A DNA stretch of 64,000 nucleotides from Ktedonospora formicarum (GCF_016587355.1 NZ_BNJF01000010.1:62001-126000); one strand, 5' to 3'. Shown: positions 26,978 to 36,141, counted from the stretch's first letter. Program-made: numbers and translations. Notes: generated by a model from the sequence alone, not told the origin.

Positions 26978-27435
26978 ATGCTCAATATCTTCCTTTACTA
27001 GGGAAGCATAAAGGCTGGTCTGGAACCTCCGCAAAAAGTATCTTGACTCAGCAGCAAGCCACGGCTAGCCTTTATCGCGACCCGCATGTGTCTGCGCTCT
27101 CGATAGGCTTCTTGTATGGCCTCCAGCAGAAACTATCTATCAGGCCATATACGGAAATAGTAGCTATCACTTTCTATTTTCTACACCAGGAAATCCTGAA
27201 TGAAATAGGGTCAGGAGATTGAATAGTATTGTGGCAAGCAATGAGAGTCGCTGACGACCTCCTCGAAAAGCTGCTTGCATATGCCACATACCGTAGGGAC
27301 ATCTCGACTGCGCGCAGTCGAGATGTGATCGTTCGCTGATGTACAAGAAGTAACATTATCCGAGTGTCGCCTATGGTATTGTTGGTGAATGTATGTACAC
27401 GGATATTGAAGAAAGCCGCCTTGATCTCAATGTTG
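26978..27435. other. 458-bp spacer upstream of the decarboxylase operon
   Basis: It contains the palindrome at 27299-27326 and presumably the operon promoter; no coding frame is supported. Confidence 0.4.
27299..27326 (-). terminator. 28-bp perfect palindrome
   Basis: ACATCTCGACTGC and its inverse complement meet at a GC centre (14-base arms, no spacer). It lies about 110 bases beyond the stop of the NTF2-like gene; probable terminator, no T-run. Confidence 0.5.
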
Positions 27436-27849
27436 CTATCGATATCTCCGTTCCGACTCTTGAATTGGGTAGTCGTTGGCGCTCATATCGCGCCTGCGCA
27501 TCAGGCCCTCATCATCAAACTCCCAGTGCTCATTTCCATGGGTACGCATCCATTGCCCTGTCTCTGCGTCAAACCATTCATACTCAAAGCGAACCGATAT
27601 ACGGTTACCTGTGTAGCACCAGAGTTCCTTCATGAGATGGTATTCCTTCTCTTTCTCCCACTTCCTCCGCAGGAACGCCTTAATCTCATCATGCCCCGTA
27701 AAAAATTCCGTCCGGTTGCGCCAATTGGAATCCTTGGTGTATCCCTTTACGACTATCTCTGGGTCGCGTGTATTCCAGGCATCCTCTGCCATTTTTACCT
27801 TTGCCTGCGCGGTCGATTCTGTAAATGGAGGTGTAATTTTCTCTACCAT
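27436..27849 (-). CDS. DUF1348 (NTF2-like) protein
   Basis: 137 aa. A compact cone-fold protein of the nuclear-transport-factor-2-like superfamily, DUF1348 branch: FTESTAQAKVKMAEDAWNTRD, YTKDSNWRNRTEFFTGHDEI, FLRRKWEKEKEY and the end MRRRDMSANDYPI. Function of the branch is unknown; the pocket could bind a small molecule. Start ATG 27849 (RBS AAAGGG). Stands alone. Confidence 0.85.
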   Translation of the reverse strand: MVEKITPPFTESTAQAKVKMAEDAWNTRDPEIVVKGYTKDSNWRNRTEFFTGHDEIKAFLRRKWEKEKEYHLMKELWCYTGNRISVRFEYEWFDAETGQWMRTHGNEHWEFDDEGLMRRRDMSANDYPIQESERRYR

Positions 27850-27945
27850 AACCCAGGCCCTTTGCAAGATTTCAAAAGCAACCACATTATGGATCTAGCG
27901 GATACATATCAGGTGAATGTATGTATGTAGTATAACCAGCCCATA

Positions 27946-27997
27946 CATATGCAGGCACAGCTCTTCATCCCAGGATGAAGAGCTGTGCCTGCATATG
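27946..27997 (-). terminator. Perfect 25-bp-arm inverted repeat after the hydrolase gene
   Basis: Arms 27946-27970 and 27973-27997 are exact inverse complements with only CA between. It follows the stop of the hydrolase by 38 bases on the minus strand. No T-run. Confidence 0.6.
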
Positions 27998-28035
27998 ATT
28001 CTTGTGCATGTATTCTCTGCTTAACTAAGGACGGG

Positions 28036-28875
28036 TTAGCTCTTTCCCTGTGCGGCTGCGATGATGATATCCACAACATCTCGCGGATGCGTAATGGGGG
28101 AGGCATGACTGGAGTTAATCTCCCTCGTATGGGCGCCTATTCGTTTTGCCATATAGCGCTCCGCGTCTGGATTGATGGCATGATCGTTTCGCGAAACGAG
28201 ATACCAGGAGGGGAATTTTTTCCAGGCAGGTGATTTGGTGACTCCCGCGAAACATGACGGCTCAATTGGTTTCTGCGCGGCGGCGAAGATCTGTGCCTCC
28301 GCCTTTGGAGCGTCTTGAATAAACACGTCCCAGAACGCGGGGGGATCAATCTGGATGTAGCCTTTGAAATACGAAGAAACGATATGTTTGCTCAGTGGAG
28401 GGGGCGCAAACTTCGCGCTAATGGTATTCTGGCTCTCCCCTTCGCCTGTCGCATAGGCTGCGATATAGACCAGACCTTTGACATGCGTCGCATCGGTTGG
28501 AACATTGCTTATTACAGCACCAGCATAAGAGTGACCAACTACTACAGTAGGTCCCTTGAGCGATTGTAGAGCCGCACGGGTTGCTTGAACATCATTCTCA
28601 AAGGATGTGTTGGGGTTTTGCGCTGCCAGGATATGGAAGCCCTGAGGTTGCAAAATACCAATCACCCTGTTCCAACTTGACGCATCTACAAACGCACCAT
28701 GAATAAGTAAGATATTTATTCCCTGCCCTATACTTCGGCTTTGTGCTCTTGCTGTAAAGGGGGCCGCATTACCAGTAAACATGCTACTATCCAGAGCTGT
28801 CGTCGCGAGCGCAAGGGCACCTGCGCCCTTCACAAAATCTCGGCGCGTTATGCCTGTTCCTTTGGGTGAAGCCAT
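28036..28875 (-). CDS. Tat-exported alpha/beta hydrolase
   Basis: 279 aa. The N-terminus has the twin-arginine signal TRRDFVKGAGALALATTAL, so it is folded before export. The mature part is an alpha/beta hydrolase: ILLIHGAFVDASSW (oxyanion strand), nucleophile in VVGHSYAGAV, an acidic turn VSRNDHAINP and the final His in INSSHASPITHP. Relatives include EstC-like esterases; the substrate is unknown. ATG 28875 follows AAAGGA. An inverted repeat 63-88 bases upstream may regulate it. Confidence 0.9.
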   Translation of the reverse strand: MASPKGTGITRRDFVKGAGALALATTALDSSMFTGNAAPFTARAQSRSIGQGINILLIHGAFVDASSWNRVIGILQPQGFHILAAQNPNTSFENDVQATRAALQSLKGPTVVVGHSYAGAVISNVPTDATHVKGLVYIAAYATGEGESQNTISAKFAPPPLSKHIVSSYFKGYIQIDPPAFWDVFIQDAPKAEAQIFAAAQKPIEPSCFAGVTKSPAWKKFPSWYLVSRNDHAINPDAERYMAKRIGAHTREINSSHASPITHPRDVVDIIIAAAQGKS

Positions 28876-28937
28876 TGCGTGTTCCTTTGTGTACTCCACA
28901 AGAGAGAAAAGCAAAAAATACCAAGGGAATTATTCAG

Positions 28938-28963
28938 CACATGGACGCAAAAGTGTCCATGTG
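28938..28963. promoter_or_regulatory. Inverted repeat upstream of the hydrolase
   Basis: CACATGGAC (28938-28946) and GTCCATGTG (28955-28963) are exact around eight bases. A T-rich stretch follows on the plus strand, so it could be an operator of the hydrolase gene or a terminator for an unseen plus-strand transcript. Confidence 0.45.
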
Positions 28964-29196
28964 TTTCTTTATTTCTATACTAACTCGCCCAAAAAGTAGC
29001 AGAGCAAACCCAACTCACATAGTTATAGCCTCATAAGAGATCAATGTCTTTATGTAATCTAGTCAAAAGGAAAATAAAAGGTGCTCGTAAATCCTCCACA
29101 TTTGGGACAAAAAGCTTTTATTATGGTATTTACCTACCTAAAATGGGCATAGTTATTATTAAGTTGTTAAACTTTTCTCTTTTTTGCGATAGAAAG

Positions 29197-29204
29197 GGGA
29201 GATC
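29197..29204. repeat. Left 8-bp target-site duplication of the insertion sequence
   Basis: GGGAGATC, identical to 30713-30720, directly abuts the element's left end. Confidence 0.9.
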
Positions 29205-29219
29205 GTAACTATTCAGGTT
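29205..29219 (+). repeat. Left terminal inverted repeat
   Basis: GTAACTATTCAGGTT; starts with GTAA as in IS66-family ends. The transposase TGA stop begins at its last base. Confidence 0.9.
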
Positions 29220-30649
29220 CATGAAAAGGAAGGAAAGAGAGGAGACCCAGCGAGCACCGTTTGCAGAGCAGAAAGCAGGTGGTGACCCTGTTTGCGCATG
29301 GTGGAAGCATAACTTCGTACGCGGCAAAAGGCATCAGCTCCGTGGACAGAGCGGAAACAGCCGGAGATTTTTTGTTGGACCTTGAGCATGCGGAGATCAC
29401 GCTCGGCCAAATTGTTGTCAAAAGGCACGCGGAAATCACGCATGAAGGCCAACACGGCATCAGCATGGGTATGCAGCCGATCTAAGAGGTTACGCGCAGG
29501 ATGTTGCTTGGGCTTGCCTCGTTTTCCTGGCCGTGCGAGAGGTGGGGCGGGAACTGATTGATAGCCTTGCTCAAGAATCTGCTGATAGTGCTCAATGAGA
29601 ATGGTCTGCATGTGCTCAGGAAAAGCCTTCCATCCTTGGGCTTTGGCTTGAGCAACGAGTTCTCGCATCAACAGCAGCAGCACTTTCATCTCACTGGCCC
29701 ACAGGTGATGCTCTTCTTCAGCGAAGAAGGTCAATTCTCGCAGATGATGCACATTGCAAAGGGCATGGCCCTTGCCGTAGGTCCAGTAGCTGCTCCATCC
29801 ATCGTGCATGCTCAGCCCTTGCAAACGTGCAGCGATGCCAATGGCCTCAAGGGCTTCTCGTCCCCGCTTGGGATGGTGAGCATAATGGGTGAGTTGAGGC
29901 GTTGAGACCACATGAACCCAGTGGCGTTTGCCTTGGACATAGAGGCCCGTCTCATCTTGATGGACGACCTCCTGGGTGACAAGAGCTTCTTTGAGGGCTG
30001 CTTCAACGGGTTCAAGACGCCGATGAGCACGGATGACAAAGCCCTCGATGGTGGCAACGGAAAGGCGATGGTCAAAAAGATCTTCAAGAACCTGGCTCAC
30101 ACGGGCATAAGGCAACAGTTGGACGTGGCTCAGATACACGGCCAAGGCTTGCAATGAGGGGCCATATTGCACGGGGGCACTGACCCCCGTTGGAAAATGA
30201 GCCTGGCAAAGCGCACCACACCCAGGGCAGACGACCTGCTGGATCTGATGCTCAGTCACCTGTAATGGTTGAGAAGGCAGGTCAAGCACATGTCGGCGAG
30301 TGGTGCGGGAAGCAGGCGCCAAGCGTAGATCAAAGGCGCAATGTGTACAGTGCGTTGGACGGTGAACCACGATCTGATCGGGGTCGTGTCGTTGCAGTAA
30401 CGTCTGGCCTTGATGCCCAGATTGACCGCCGGGACGTTTGCCGCTGCGCTCACGTCCAGAGCGAGGACGACGCGCAAAGCGATCCGAAGAAGGTGGCAAG
30501 CCACTATTGTGGCTGTCTTTCTTCTCTTTGCGCTCAAGCTCACAGATACGTTCTTTCAGACGTGCATTTTCTTGAAGGGCTTCATCCAAAGCACGACGCA
30601 CATTCGTCAGTTCTTGGATGAGCCAGTCGATTTGAGCATCTCGGTCCAT
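29219..30649 (-). CDS. IS66-family transposase
   Basis: 476 aa, full length. An N-terminal leucine-rich coiled coil (IDWLIQELTNVRRALDEAL) leads into the KKDSHNSGLPPSSD motif and a zinc-finger pair (THCTHCAFDL and VVCPGCGALC). The DDE catalytic core has Asp in VVHQDETGLYV, Asp in MHDGWSSYW and Glu in NNLAERDLRM. It cuts and rejoins the element ends. Start ATG 30649; weak ribosome site. Confidence 0.95.
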   Translation of the reverse strand: MDRDAQIDWLIQELTNVRRALDEALQENARLKERICELERKEKKDSHNSGLPPSSDRFARRPRSGRERSGKRPGGQSGHQGQTLLQRHDPDQIVVHRPTHCTHCAFDLRLAPASRTTRRHVLDLPSQPLQVTEHQIQQVVCPGCGALCQAHFPTGVSAPVQYGPSLQALAVYLSHVQLLPYARVSQVLEDLFDHRLSVATIEGFVIRAHRRLEPVEAALKEALVTQEVVHQDETGLYVQGKRHWVHVVSTPQLTHYAHHPKRGREALEAIGIAARLQGLSMHDGWSSYWTYGKGHALCNVHHLRELTFFAEEEHHLWASEMKVLLLLMRELVAQAKAQGWKAFPEHMQTILIEHYQQILEQGYQSVPAPPLARPGKRGKPKQHPARNLLDRLHTHADAVLAFMRDFRVPFDNNLAERDLRMLKVQQKISGCFRSVHGADAFCRVRSYASTMRKQGHHLLSALQTVLAGSPLFPSFS

Positions 30650-30697
30650 AGGCACAGCGTACCTGATTCCTTGTGTACAATGCAAGTCTTTTTAGAC

Positions 30698-30712
30698 AAC
30701 CTGAATAGTTAC
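30698..30712 (-). repeat. Right terminal inverted repeat
   Basis: AACCTGAATAGTTAC, exact inverse complement of the left end. Confidence 0.9.
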
Positions 30713-30720
30713 GGGAGATC
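30713..30720. repeat. Right 8-bp target-site duplication
   Basis: GGGAGATC, the second copy. It ends ten bases before the AGGGGAA ribosome site of the sigma gene. Confidence 0.9.
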
Positions 30721-30739
30721 TCAAACAAACAGGGGAACT

Positions 30740-31282
30740 ATGAGGAATGGATTCACTCTTGAGGAGCAGAACACCAGCGCCTTGCTCTATGAACAGCAGG
30801 CACCTGCCCTTCTAGCCTATTTCTATCGCCAAACTTCTTCCTGGGATGATGCCGAGGACCTCCTGGTCGAGGTCTTTCTGGCTGTCCTGGAATATGAGCG
30901 CTTCAAAGACTTTTCCGAGCGCGATCAGGAACGCTGGCTCTGGAAAGTAGCGCACCATAAGGTTGCGGATCATTTTCGACGCTTCAAGCGACAAGGCAAC
31001 CTGCCACTGCATATGGAGATCGTCGAGGCCGTTATCGAAGATACCGCTTTGACACCTGAGAAGTGCCTGTTACGGCAAGAGACATACGCCGATTTATATG
31101 CCGCCATCAGAACATTACCTCGTGTGCAGCAGGATGTGCTGGAACTGCGCTTCGCTCATGAGCTTAGCATTGGACAAATTGCGGCGGTGCTTGAGAAGAA
31201 AGAGGGGGCGATACGTATGCTGCTCTTTCGTACGCTTAAGCATCTGCGTGCGCTATCAGAGATTCGTGAGGTACACCGATGA
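30740..31282 (+). CDS. ECF-type RNA polymerase sigma factor
   Basis: 180 aa. Sigma region 2 (LLAYFYRQTSSWDDAEDLLVEVF, then RWLWKVAHHKVADHFRR) and region 4 (LPRVQQDVLELRFAHELSIGQIA and KKEGAIRMLLFRTLKHLR) are clear. It redirects RNA polymerase to a stress or envelope regulon. ATG 30740 (RBS AGGGGAA) lies just past the IS66 insertion. The next gene overlaps by four bases and encodes a membrane protein with a cytoplasmic arm, the usual place for an anti-sigma factor. The IS may have cut off the native promoter or supplied another. Confidence 0.9.
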   Translation: MRNGFTLEEQNTSALLYEQQAPALLAYFYRQTSSWDDAEDLLVEVFLAVLEYERFKDFSERDQERWLWKVAHHKVADHFRRFKRQGNLPLHMEIVEAVIEDTALTPEKCLLRQETYADLYAAIRTLPRVQQDVLELRFAHELSIGQIAAVLEKKEGAIRMLLFRTLKHLRALSEIREVHR

Positions 31283-32070
31283 CAGAACAGGATAAACATT
31301 CTCAAGCCCAAGGAGGGGAAGACGATGTTGTACAACATTTCCAGGGACTTTCAAACGAGAACGCTCAATTGGTCGACAATTTGCGCGAAGCGTACAGTCT
31401 GACACGCGTGCGCAGGGCACGCGCACTTGCGCAGGCAAGGCAGCGCATTCAATATGAGTTGCAGGCATCTGATACACGCCGCATTGTTGAGGTGGATTCC
31501 ATCAATGCGCTTGCTTCCACAAGCAAGAAGATCAAAGCCCTGATACCTGATATAAAGAAGCCGAATCGGCTGGGGTGGTTGTTCAATACATGTGTCGCAG
31601 CGGCTCTTTTGATTGTTATGGTGGGGAGCATGATCCTGGTATACGGTTATCGCCAGACATCAACCAGTGTTGGTTCTAAAAGTAATAATCCTACCGTTAC
31701 AGTGGCGGCTCCTACGCAATGGCCTAAAGGCGAAGATACCTATTGGGCGAATTATCGCTTTCATCAACTTACTGGTCGCTGGATTCCATGGCGGGGCAGC
31801 CCCAATCAGTGGGTAACTGGCGCACAAACGCATGGCTGGCAGGTTTCCGCAGAGCCACATATTCCAGCCATACTTGTCTTGATGCCAGGTGTGCAAGGGG
31901 CGGGAGGTGTAGGCCATGTCGCGGTTGTCGAAAAGATAGATTCAAATGGACAATCTCCAAGCGTCTATACCAGCAATTATGGCTGGTACACCAATGGCGG
32001 TGGCAAGGGTATCCTCTCCTATGCTAATTTCACGGCTGGGAATGGTGCCTATTTCATCTGGCTCGATTAA
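31279..32070 (+). CDS. Membrane-anchored CHAP-like protein without catalytic Cys, candidate anti-sigma factor
   Basis: 263 aa. Cytosolic part about residues 1-97, with a basic helix (LREAYSLTRVRRARALAQAR); one transmembrane helix about 100-122; outer CHAP-like domain about 146-263. CHAP amidases cut peptidoglycan with a Cys-His pair. Here the expected Cys of the Q-C-T motif is Asp153 (KGEDTYWAN), while the histidine H213 (GHVAVVE) is kept, so it should bind but not cut. Overlap with the sigma gene (ATGA) suggests that the inner arm holds the sigma factor and the outer domain senses the wall. This role is inferred. Confidence 0.75.
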   Translation: MTEQDKHSQAQGGEDDVVQHFQGLSNENAQLVDNLREAYSLTRVRRARALAQARQRIQYELQASDTRRIVEVDSINALASTSKKIKALIPDIKKPNRLGWLFNTCVAAALLIVMVGSMILVYGYRQTSTSVGSKSNNPTVTVAAPTQWPKGEDTYWANYRFHQLTGRWIPWRGSPNQWVTGAQTHGWQVSAEPHIPAILVLMPGVQGAGGVGHVAVVEKIDSNGQSPSVYTSNYGWYTNGGGKGILSYANFTAGNGAYFIWLD

Positions 32071-32151
32071 GTGACTGCTGGGCCAGATACTTTCGCAACA
32101 TCAAGAAGTTTTATTTTTGGCTAACCTTTGACAAGGATGTGATACATAGCG

Positions 32152-33018
32152 ATGAAAGATTCAATCTCTCAACCAACACAATCCCCTGCCCGGAGGGGAT
32201 CCATATCTAATGATAATCAAGTACGTCAGAATGATATTACGTTTGTACATCAGGATGATATAAGTTTGAAATCGTCATTACTCTCGAACGAGAGTAATGT
32301 GCTGTTGGGGAAGCCTCCCATTACGAAAAGTAAAACCACTGCTCTGCGCTCACCATTTGTTATTGAAGGGAAAGAGAGGCGGGAGGGACGCACTCCATCA
32401 TCACAAGGCAGGCGCATTGTGATACAGGTGGCCGTTGTAGCTATGTTGCTTTTGATCCTGGCGGGTAGTCTTATCGCGTCTACCGCACTGGGAAGCGACG
32501 CGAAAACGAATCTAGCAAATGTCTTCAATCCTTCCCAGCATTTCTATAATTCCAACGCAGATGATATCGCCGTTGCCGCGCAGGCTGCGACCGCGACGGC
32601 GGTTTCGATCTATGGCAACGATGATCTACAGACCTATTCAAATACCAACGGGACAATTCAAGGGGGCTCATCTAATCATGGCTGGCCTGGACAATGTACC
32701 GATTGGGCAGCCAAACGTTTTCACGAGCGGACTGACGTCTGGGTCCCGTGGTATGGAAACGCATGGGAGTGGCTCAATGGAGCCATGCAATATCACTGGA
32801 ACGTTTCTGCAATGCCTACTGTTGGCGCCATTCTTGTTCTGCAACCTAATGTCCAGGGAGCAGGCTCATATGGGCATGTCGCCATTGTAGAGGGCATCAA
32901 CAATAATGGGACCGTCCATATCAGCCAATATAACTGGCAAGGCGGCGTAGGCGTCTACTCAGAATGGAATTTCTCGTATCCCGACTATCCCAGAGTCGCG
33001 TTTATCACCTTGCCATAG
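32152..33018 (+). CDS. Membrane-anchored CHAP-domain protein, catalytic residues present
   Basis: 288 aa. An inner, polar N-terminus (1-88), one transmembrane helix (about 89-111, VIQVAVVAMLLLILAGSLIA) and an outer CHAP domain (about 176-288). Catalytic Cys182 (GQCTDWA), His242 (YGHVAIVE) and a following Asn-rich stretch are all present, consistent with an active cell-wall amidase or endopeptidase. It is a clear relative of the protein encoded just upstream (shared WVPW/WIPW, VQGAG, GHVAVVE), so the two probably arose by duplication and share the sigma-factor operon, 81 bases apart. Confidence 0.85.
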   Translation: MKDSISQPTQSPARRGSISNDNQVRQNDITFVHQDDISLKSSLLSNESNVLLGKPPITKSKTTALRSPFVIEGKERREGRTPSSQGRRIVIQVAVVAMLLLILAGSLIASTALGSDAKTNLANVFNPSQHFYNSNADDIAVAAQAATATAVSIYGNDDLQTYSNTNGTIQGGSSNHGWPGQCTDWAAKRFHERTDVWVPWYGNAWEWLNGAMQYHWNVSAMPTVGAILVLQPNVQGAGSYGHVAIVEGINNNGTVHISQYNWQGGVGVYSEWNFSYPDYPRVAFITLP

Positions 33019-33321
33019 CTGTCTATGCACTGGTCGCTGCTGCTCCTGTCCGCTATACCCCAGCCTCCCAACACAACTGAAGGTGAGGGCGAACAATGCT
33101 CTCGGTTGTATATGTCCCATTGTGTGGGAGGCTGCCACGCACGTGGACGAGGTTAGAGGTCGGATACAATGTTTTGTCTTCCAAAGAATTCTTGTGCTAT
33201 TCTATAGGCATGCTTGCTGCATTGAGGAATCAGGCGATGTCAACAGAGCATTGTTGTGTGCCTGCATTCCTGGCAGCGGTGTCCTTTAGCGCTCTTTGTC
33301 AAACAGGAAGACTTTCAACAC
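33019..33321. other. 303-bp spacer
   Basis: Between the CHAP gene and the epimerase gene. No supported gene, terminator or promoter. Confidence 0.4.
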
Positions 33322-34155
33322 ATGAAAAAGATTGTTGTTACCGGCGGTAGTGGCAAAGCGGGAAGAGCCGTGATTCGCGAGCTCATAGAGCATCAGTATG
33401 AAGTCCTCAATGTCGATCTGGTGCCGCCTCGTGAGGATATTTCACCATTTCTTATAGTTGATCTGACCGATCTGGGGCAGGCTATCGAGGCGCTTCAGGG
33501 TGCTTATGGTGTGGTGCATCTTGGCGCGATCCCGGCCCCTGGCAGACAGACGGAGGGGTCGACCTTTAGTAATAATACCCTCAGCACCTACAATATTTTT
33601 AGCGCGGCTATGACATTGGGGTTAAAGCGTGTTGTATGGGCATCGAGTGAGACTACGCTGGGCCTACCTTTTGACCGCGAGAAACCCAGTTATGCTCCAA
33701 TCGATGAAGAGCATCCACTCTATCCAGAGTCCAGCTATGCGCTCTCTAAAGTCATCAGTGAAGAGATGGCACGACAGTTCAGCCGTTGGAGCGGCATCCC
33801 TTTTGTCGGCCTGCGCTTCTCGAATATCATGGAGCCACATGACTATGCCCGCTTCCCATCCTTTTCTGAGGATGTTCGGACGCGCAAATGGAATTTGTGG
33901 GGATATGTTGACGCCCGTGACGTCGCACTGAGTTGTCGCCTGGGCCTCGAAGCTGATATCACTGGCGCTGAAGCCTTTATTATTGCCGCCGCCGATACCA
34001 CACAGAGTCAAACCAACCGTCAGCTAATGACGGAAGTCTATCCAGGCGTACCACTCCGAGAGGGTGTCGGTGAGCATGAAACATTGCTCTCTATCGATAA
34101 AGCTCGCAAGCTGCTAGGCTACAATCCCAGATACTCCTGGCGCGAACAGATATAG
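33322..34155 (+). CDS. NAD-dependent epimerase/dehydratase-family protein
   Basis: 277 aa extended-SDR fold: NAD site VVTGGSGKAGRAVI, the acidic end of strand 2 (LNVDLVPP), HLGAIPAPG, the serine stretch VVWASSETTLG and the YALSK (YxxxK) catalytic pair. The C-terminal half is short, so it may act on nucleotide sugars or related hydroxy compounds. ATG 33322 after CAGGAAG. It stops two bases before the alpha-galactosidase start, so they are co-translated; a role in galactoside breakdown is inferred. Confidence 0.85.
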   Translation: MKKIVVTGGSGKAGRAVIRELIEHQYEVLNVDLVPPREDISPFLIVDLTDLGQAIEALQGAYGVVHLGAIPAPGRQTEGSTFSNNTLSTYNIFSAAMTLGLKRVVWASSETTLGLPFDREKPSYAPIDEEHPLYPESSYALSKVISEEMARQFSRWSGIPFVGLRFSNIMEPHDYARFPSFSEDVRTRKWNLWGYVDARDVALSCRLGLEADITGAEAFIIAAADTTQSQTNRQLMTEVYPGVPLREGVGEHETLLSIDKARKLLGYNPRYSWREQI

Positions 34156-34156
34156 T

Positions 34157-36103
34157 TTGGTCTCTGATACGACCGCAGGGGCAGATCTTCATCTCAATTC
34201 CTTACCAGATTTTCCCTTTCTCTGCCCCTGTGTTTCATCGGCTCTTGAGCTAGCTATGCATCTCTGCCAAGCAACACATCCAAGAAATGGGGTCTCCACT
34301 TATCTTATGATCAGAACTAACACAGGTCGCCACGAAATAGCGCTCACCTGGTCCGATGACCGTTTCCAGGCAACCCTTGCCGCGACCCAGATCGAAGAGG
34401 GCCTAGATCTGGTACATATCAAGATCACTACGCAACAGCCCGCACCCCCACCGCGCTTGACTCTCTCCTGGTCACATCCTATTGTCGATATTCATGGCCT
34501 CTGGAATACATCGGGTGATCGCAATAAAGGCCTGCCGTCTGATTGGGCTAACAGGTTCACTACGAAAGCCACCTCGCAGGCTCCCGTGTGCTGCCTGTTC
34601 AGTTTGAGTGGGCAGAATCGGTTGACATTCGCTTTCTCGGATGCCTTGCGACCCGCGATAATGAGCGCTGGCGTGCATGAAGAGGCGGCTACCTTTAGCT
34701 GCAAAATCGAGGTATTTGTAGAGCCAACACCTCCCATGACCAGTTATGAGGCAACGCTACGTTTGGATACGCGTGATATCGCGTATTATGAAAGCCTGGA
34801 ACAGGTTCAGCGGTGGTGGGCATCTCTGCCCAGCTATCAGCCTGCCTCTGTTCCTGATGTTGCACGCGCCCCCTTCTACTCAACCTGGTACAGTTTCCAT
34901 CAGCAGGTCAGTGCCTCGACAATGGAAGAACAGTGTCGGCTGGCAAAGGGGCTTGGATGCGAAGCAATTATCGTAGATGATGGTTGGCAGACAACTGATA
35001 ATGCTCGTGGCTATGCCTATGCGGGTGATTGGGAAGTGGCGACCAGCAAAATCCCCGATATGAAGGCACATGTGGCACGCGTCCACGAACTCGGCTTAAA
35101 GTATCTGCTATGGTACTCTGTCCCGTTTGTCGGTGTACACAGTAAGGCATATGCTCGATTTCAGGATAAACTGCTACATACGATTGAGCGCCTGGGGACA
35201 GGCGTCCTTGATCCACGTTATCCAGAGGTACGCGACTATATCATCACTACCTATGAACGGGCCATGCGCGATTGGGATCTGGACGGTTTCAAGCTGGATT
35301 TTGTTGATAGCTTTGCCTTTGCGCCTTCTGAGCGCGGGTCTTTTGCTGCTCAGGTCCATACACTGCTCCCCAGTCAAGATTATCTTTCGGTGCCTGAAGC
35401 GGTTGATCGCCTGCTAACTGATATTATCGCTCGCCTCCGGCAACTCAAACCGGACGTCATGATCGAGTTTCGTCAATCCTACATTGGCCCGCTCATGCGC
35501 AAGTACGGGAACCTGTTCCGCGCTGGTGATTGCCCCAATGATGCTCTAACAAATCGGGTGCGAACTCTCGATATTCGTCTGCTCTGTGGCGATACGGCGG
35601 CGCATTCTGATATGTTGATGTGGCATGGAGATGAGCCTGTAGAGAGCGCGGCGCTGCAAATCGTGAATGTTCTCTTCTCTGTTCCGCAGATTTCTGTGTT
35701 GTTGGATACGCTCCCAGCGGAACATCTGGCGATGGTCCGTTTCTGGCTCGCCTTCTGGCGTGAACACCGCGATGCCCTCCTTGATGGCAAATTGCGGCCA
35801 CAACATCCCGAAACTCTCTATCCACTGGTCTTTGCCGCGACACCTGAGAAGCAAATCGCCGTCATGTACCAGGATACCGTCATCAATCCTGGCTTCGAGC
35901 TTGCCGATACCTTTATTGTGGTTAATGGCACCTTGGAAGAGCGGGTCATTCTGGAATTCGCGGAAGATGTTGCTACGAGGCAATTCACCATCTATAATTG
36001 CCAGGGCCAGATTATGCATACGGAGACCAGGGAAATCAGCAAAGGGCTCCATCGATTCTTGGTCCCCGCCGCTGGCCTGCTCAGGTTACAGCGTAATAGC
36101 TGA
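34157..36103 (+). CDS. GH36 alpha-galactosidase
   Basis: 648 aa. N-terminal beta domain followed by the (beta/alpha)8 barrel and a C-terminal beta-sandwich. Catalytic nucleophile D381 in FKLDFVDS, acid/base D458 in RAGDCPND, and the substrate motif DDGWQTTDN. It hydrolyses terminal alpha-1,6-galactose from raffinose-type sugars or galactomannans; no signal peptide, so it works on imported sugars. I chose TTG 34157, two bases past the epimerase stop and lacking its own ribosome site (coupled); the next ATG (34256) would remove residues that look ordinary. Confidence 0.85.
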   Translation: MVSDTTAGADLHLNSLPDFPFLCPCVSSALELAMHLCQATHPRNGVSTYLMIRTNTGRHEIALTWSDDRFQATLAATQIEEGLDLVHIKITTQQPAPPPRLTLSWSHPIVDIHGLWNTSGDRNKGLPSDWANRFTTKATSQAPVCCLFSLSGQNRLTFAFSDALRPAIMSAGVHEEAATFSCKIEVFVEPTPPMTSYEATLRLDTRDIAYYESLEQVQRWWASLPSYQPASVPDVARAPFYSTWYSFHQQVSASTMEEQCRLAKGLGCEAIIVDDGWQTTDNARGYAYAGDWEVATSKIPDMKAHVARVHELGLKYLLWYSVPFVGVHSKAYARFQDKLLHTIERLGTGVLDPRYPEVRDYIITTYERAMRDWDLDGFKLDFVDSFAFAPSERGSFAAQVHTLLPSQDYLSVPEAVDRLLTDIIARLRQLKPDVMIEFRQSYIGPLMRKYGNLFRAGDCPNDALTNRVRTLDIRLLCGDTAAHSDMLMWHGDEPVESAALQIVNVLFSVPQISVLLDTLPAEHLAMVRFWLAFWREHRDALLDGKLRPQHPETLYPLVFAATPEKQIAVMYQDTVINPGFELADTFIVVNGTLEERVILEFAEDVATRQFTIYNCQGQIMHTETREISKGLHRFLVPAAGLLRLQRNS

Positions 36104-36141
36104 AGTTGCTGACTGCTGTTCCATTACTTCGCCAACTGTGG

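Larger units (their letters stand above)
29205..30712 (-). mobile_element. Complete IS66-family insertion sequence, 1508 bp
   Basis: Fifteen-base exact inverted ends (29205-29219, 30698-30712) enclose one transposase gene, and an 8-base target duplication GGGAGATC flanks both sides, the size expected of IS66. No accessory tnpA/tnpB frames are present, so it belongs to the single-gene branch. Intact ends and gene suggest a recent, still mobile insertion. It has landed 27 bases upstream of the sigma-factor start, keeping that gene's ribosome site but removing the original promoter. Confidence 0.95.

Noticed and set aside
31279..33018. Phage lysis or toxin module from the two CHAP genes
   Set aside because: Both have an internal membrane anchor and are coupled to a sigma factor; there are no holin or phage genes nearby.
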